A stretch of DNA of 64,000 bases from Ianthella basta (taxonomy: Eukaryota > Porifera > Demospongiae > Verongiida > Ianthellidae), in NCBI GenBank assembly GCA_964019415.1, contig OZ025874.1, forward strand, positions 1,905,012 through 1,969,011. The letters are read 5' to 3'. Shown one piece after another: positions 62,523 through 64,000 of the stretch (positions within the stretch are counted from its first letter, which is position 1; each line of letters opens with the position of its first letter). The notes below the pieces were generated by a model. It worked only from the letters and a program-made list of their open reading frames with translations, had not been told where the DNA came from and did no database searches. The position numbers and the translations under genes are program-made.

Positions 62523-62879
62523 TACCTCCATGCCTGTGGTTGTTGCATACATTGTAGGCATTATATCATATGCATTACAGCAGGCTGTACTCACTGATTG
62601 TCTCATTTTCTTGCCACCAGGCTCCAAGAAGAGCTCTCATCAATATCCATGCAAGTTCTCAACAGCAAAACAATCATCAAGAGCTGTAGGGCTGAGTGTT
62701 GTATCGCTCATACAACCATGCACCTGCAATTTTATAGAAGCAGCTTATGCTCCTTGTCATTACGCCTGTCAAGTAACTTTACTGCATGTTCTTGCCTGTT
62801 TGACAACAGCAAACCTCACTGTTTCATTCTTCATCATTCATCTTTAAATGTACACACAATGTCCTGTACCGAACTGTAA
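61742..62879 (+). CDS. Candidate three-exon gene inside the CACTA-like element
   Basis: Exons 61742-61902, 62326-62418 and 62621-62879 join in frame (513 nt, 170 residues) through donors GTGAGT and GTGTGC and acceptors CTGCAG and CACCAG. The start region has CGCCATTTTG (YY1-like) and TGACGTCA (CRE) at 61727-61750, resembling a TATA-less promoter; a second ATG at 61781 is possible. Product includes HPEKTHISLESRLQEELSSI, which could be helical, and a Cys/Ser/Leu-rich end that looks like non-coding sequence. I do not recognise it. It may be a captured 5' gene fragment or chance. Confidence 0.3.
62430..62520. repeat. (GT)n microsatellite
   Basis: GT tract with TTAG and TTT interruptions near its left end, in the interior of the CACTA-like element. 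Confidence 0.9.
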
Positions 62880-63390
62880 CTTTATTATACAGATCATCAC
62901 TCTTAAAGTTACTGAAAGGTACACTTTAAAGTCTTTCTTTACTGTATTTAAGGTTATGACCATCTGTCATATTTACTAACTGTTTAAATACGCTTTAAAG
63001 TTAGTAAATGCCCGATTTAAGGGTTACCTTATAGATGACATAAATTTAGTAAAGATAATAACATTTAAAGATGAATTATAGCTTACTTAAAGGTACCCTT
63101 AAAGGTGTCACTGCGTTGCATTTAAGTTGCCTTTAAGCATTCCTTTAAGTCACATTTAAGTGACCATCTTTACTATAAGTTTAAATCATCAAAAAGTCAA
63201 CGCTTAAATCGGGCATTTACTAGCTTTATGACTTACTTAAACAGTCAGTAAATGTGAAAGCTAGTGACAGACTTAAATTCAGTAAAGCCATCTTTAAGTC
63301 CACTTTAAGGTACATTTAAGTGATACTTATAGGTAAGAATTTTTCCAGTGACACATACATATACACACACACACACACGCACAAGCGTCT

Positions 63391-64000
63391 GTGATGGCTC
63401 TATATACAGCCCTGGCATGGGGAAGCCTTGACAATCGAGGTCAAGCTTTCTTCTTCCCTACACACCAACATGTGTCACAGGAATAAGTTGTCAATGTTAG
63501 TTACAGGCAGCTAGATATTACGGTACCGGTATAATGTAGATGAAAGGTAACCGGAATAGAATCTTTCCAGATGCAACTTCACCCGTAATTTAATTTCATA
63601 CGAAGCTGGTCCAAAGTTTGCCCGAAGTTCGAACGAAGTTGGCCTGAAGTTTGAGAAAAGTTACCACGAAGTTCGAGCGAAGTTGGCCCTGAATTGGTAC
63701 GAAGTCGACCCGAAGTTCGTACGAAGTCGGCCGAAGCTCGTGCAAAGTTCGCACGAAGTTTTCGAGCGAAGTTCGCTTCGAAATGGTAAGCTAAACATAA
63801 TTTTCGCGCCTATCGTACAAGTTTGTTGAATTAACTAGGCAGGCACCTCGAGCCCTATATGGTGCAGGTGCACACTATGTAACAGCATGTACTCAGCGTG
63901 CTGGACTCCATGCCACATACTGACAATATACAACATTTGACATACTTGCATCCCATGCATCAGCCAGAGCAGGGAAGTCTGCAGCGGGCTTTATCGCTAG
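63391..64000. repeat. Dispersed repeat R, copy 2, interrupted
   Basis: Matches copy 1 (51068-51310) from GATGGCTCTATATACAGCCC to the TACCGG near 63530, then resumes at CCACATACTGA near 63912 and continues to the window edge (CGGGCTTTATCGCTAG). The intervening 390 bp include the second TTCGNNCGAA array and a fragment like the CA-tailed module (GGTGCAGGTGCA). Confidence 0.7.
63601..63784. repeat. TTCGNNCGAA-rich degenerate array, second copy
   Basis: About nine diverged 20-22 bp units such as CCCGAAGTTCGTACGAAGTC, CpG-rich, inside the interruption of repeat R copy 2. Confidence 0.75.

Larger units (their letters stand above)
59883..63350. mobile_element. CACTA-like DNA transposon, 3.5 kb, non-autonomous
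   Basis: Ends are CACTGGAAAAAT and its reverse complement, an inverted repeat of 12 bp. The flanking ACA on both sides fits a 3-bp duplication, though the left side is CA-rich and so weak evidence. About 440 bp inside each end is a dense field of TTTAAG/CTTAAA motifs, the subterminal repeat arrangement known from CACTA (EnSpm) elements. No transposase is visible. The interior holds hammerhead ribozyme 2, a GT microsatellite and a weak three-exon gene candidate. Confidence 0.6.

Overview
The window is animal nuclear DNA. It has GT-AG introns, extracellular multidomain proteins built from phase 1-1 exons, TATA promoters, long CA/GT microsatellites, a large satellite array and many small mobile elements. 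I saw no prokaryotic operon, rRNA, tRNA or retroviral element. The style (compact genes, short introns, lineage-specific secreted repeat proteins, frequent TGCATG words) suggests a marine invertebrate, perhaps a sponge, but that placement is weak. LAYOUT. Bases 1 to about 29883 are a 34-bp satellite that runs off the left edge. It shows higher-order repeats of several lengths, is interrupted by a 960-bp transposon with TTAA target duplications (18455-19414), and contains a 200-bp non-satellite island (26417-26616). Bases 29884 to about 59600 hold three tandem paralogous minus-strand genes, called A, B and C here: 30696-36721, 40187-46916 and 52154-58711. Each can be read as a complete nine-exon model: signal-peptide exon, six single-exon four-cysteine domains, a 71-nt linker exon and a terminal exon, giving 1020, 1016 and 1008 residues with splice phases that close exactly. 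A and B are recent copies that share flanking and intron sequence; C is clearly older. I do not recognise the family. Bases 59600-64000 hold a GT/CA microsatellite pair, a 3.5-kb element with CACTA-like ends that encloses a weak three-exon gene candidate, and a dispersed repeat interrupted by TTCGNNCGAA-rich DNA. MAIN DISCOVERY. Two complete canonical hammerhead self-cleaving ribozymes lie on the minus strand (48031-48075 and 60643-60703). In both the catalytic core is intact and all three stems pair. The first sits in a 540-bp insertion with a 14-bp target duplication and an internal 350-bp period, the architecture expected of an animal retrozyme mobilised by a reverse transcriptase. More degenerate hammerhead-like motifs occur as inverted pairs in introns of all three genes: 52693-52922, a near-perfect palindrome with its own 13-bp target duplication, and 33261-33346 / 43435-43516. 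The locus therefore appears to have been repeatedly invaded by ribozyme-bearing retroelements. HOW THE GENES FIT. The three genes share promoter architecture (TATA plus a GCAGAGCTCTGC palindrome about 100 bases upstream of the ATG), so they are probably co-expressed. They encode secreted proteins with no membrane segment and conserved basic C-terminal tails. An extracellular-matrix, adhesion or recognition role would fit, but is only inferred.
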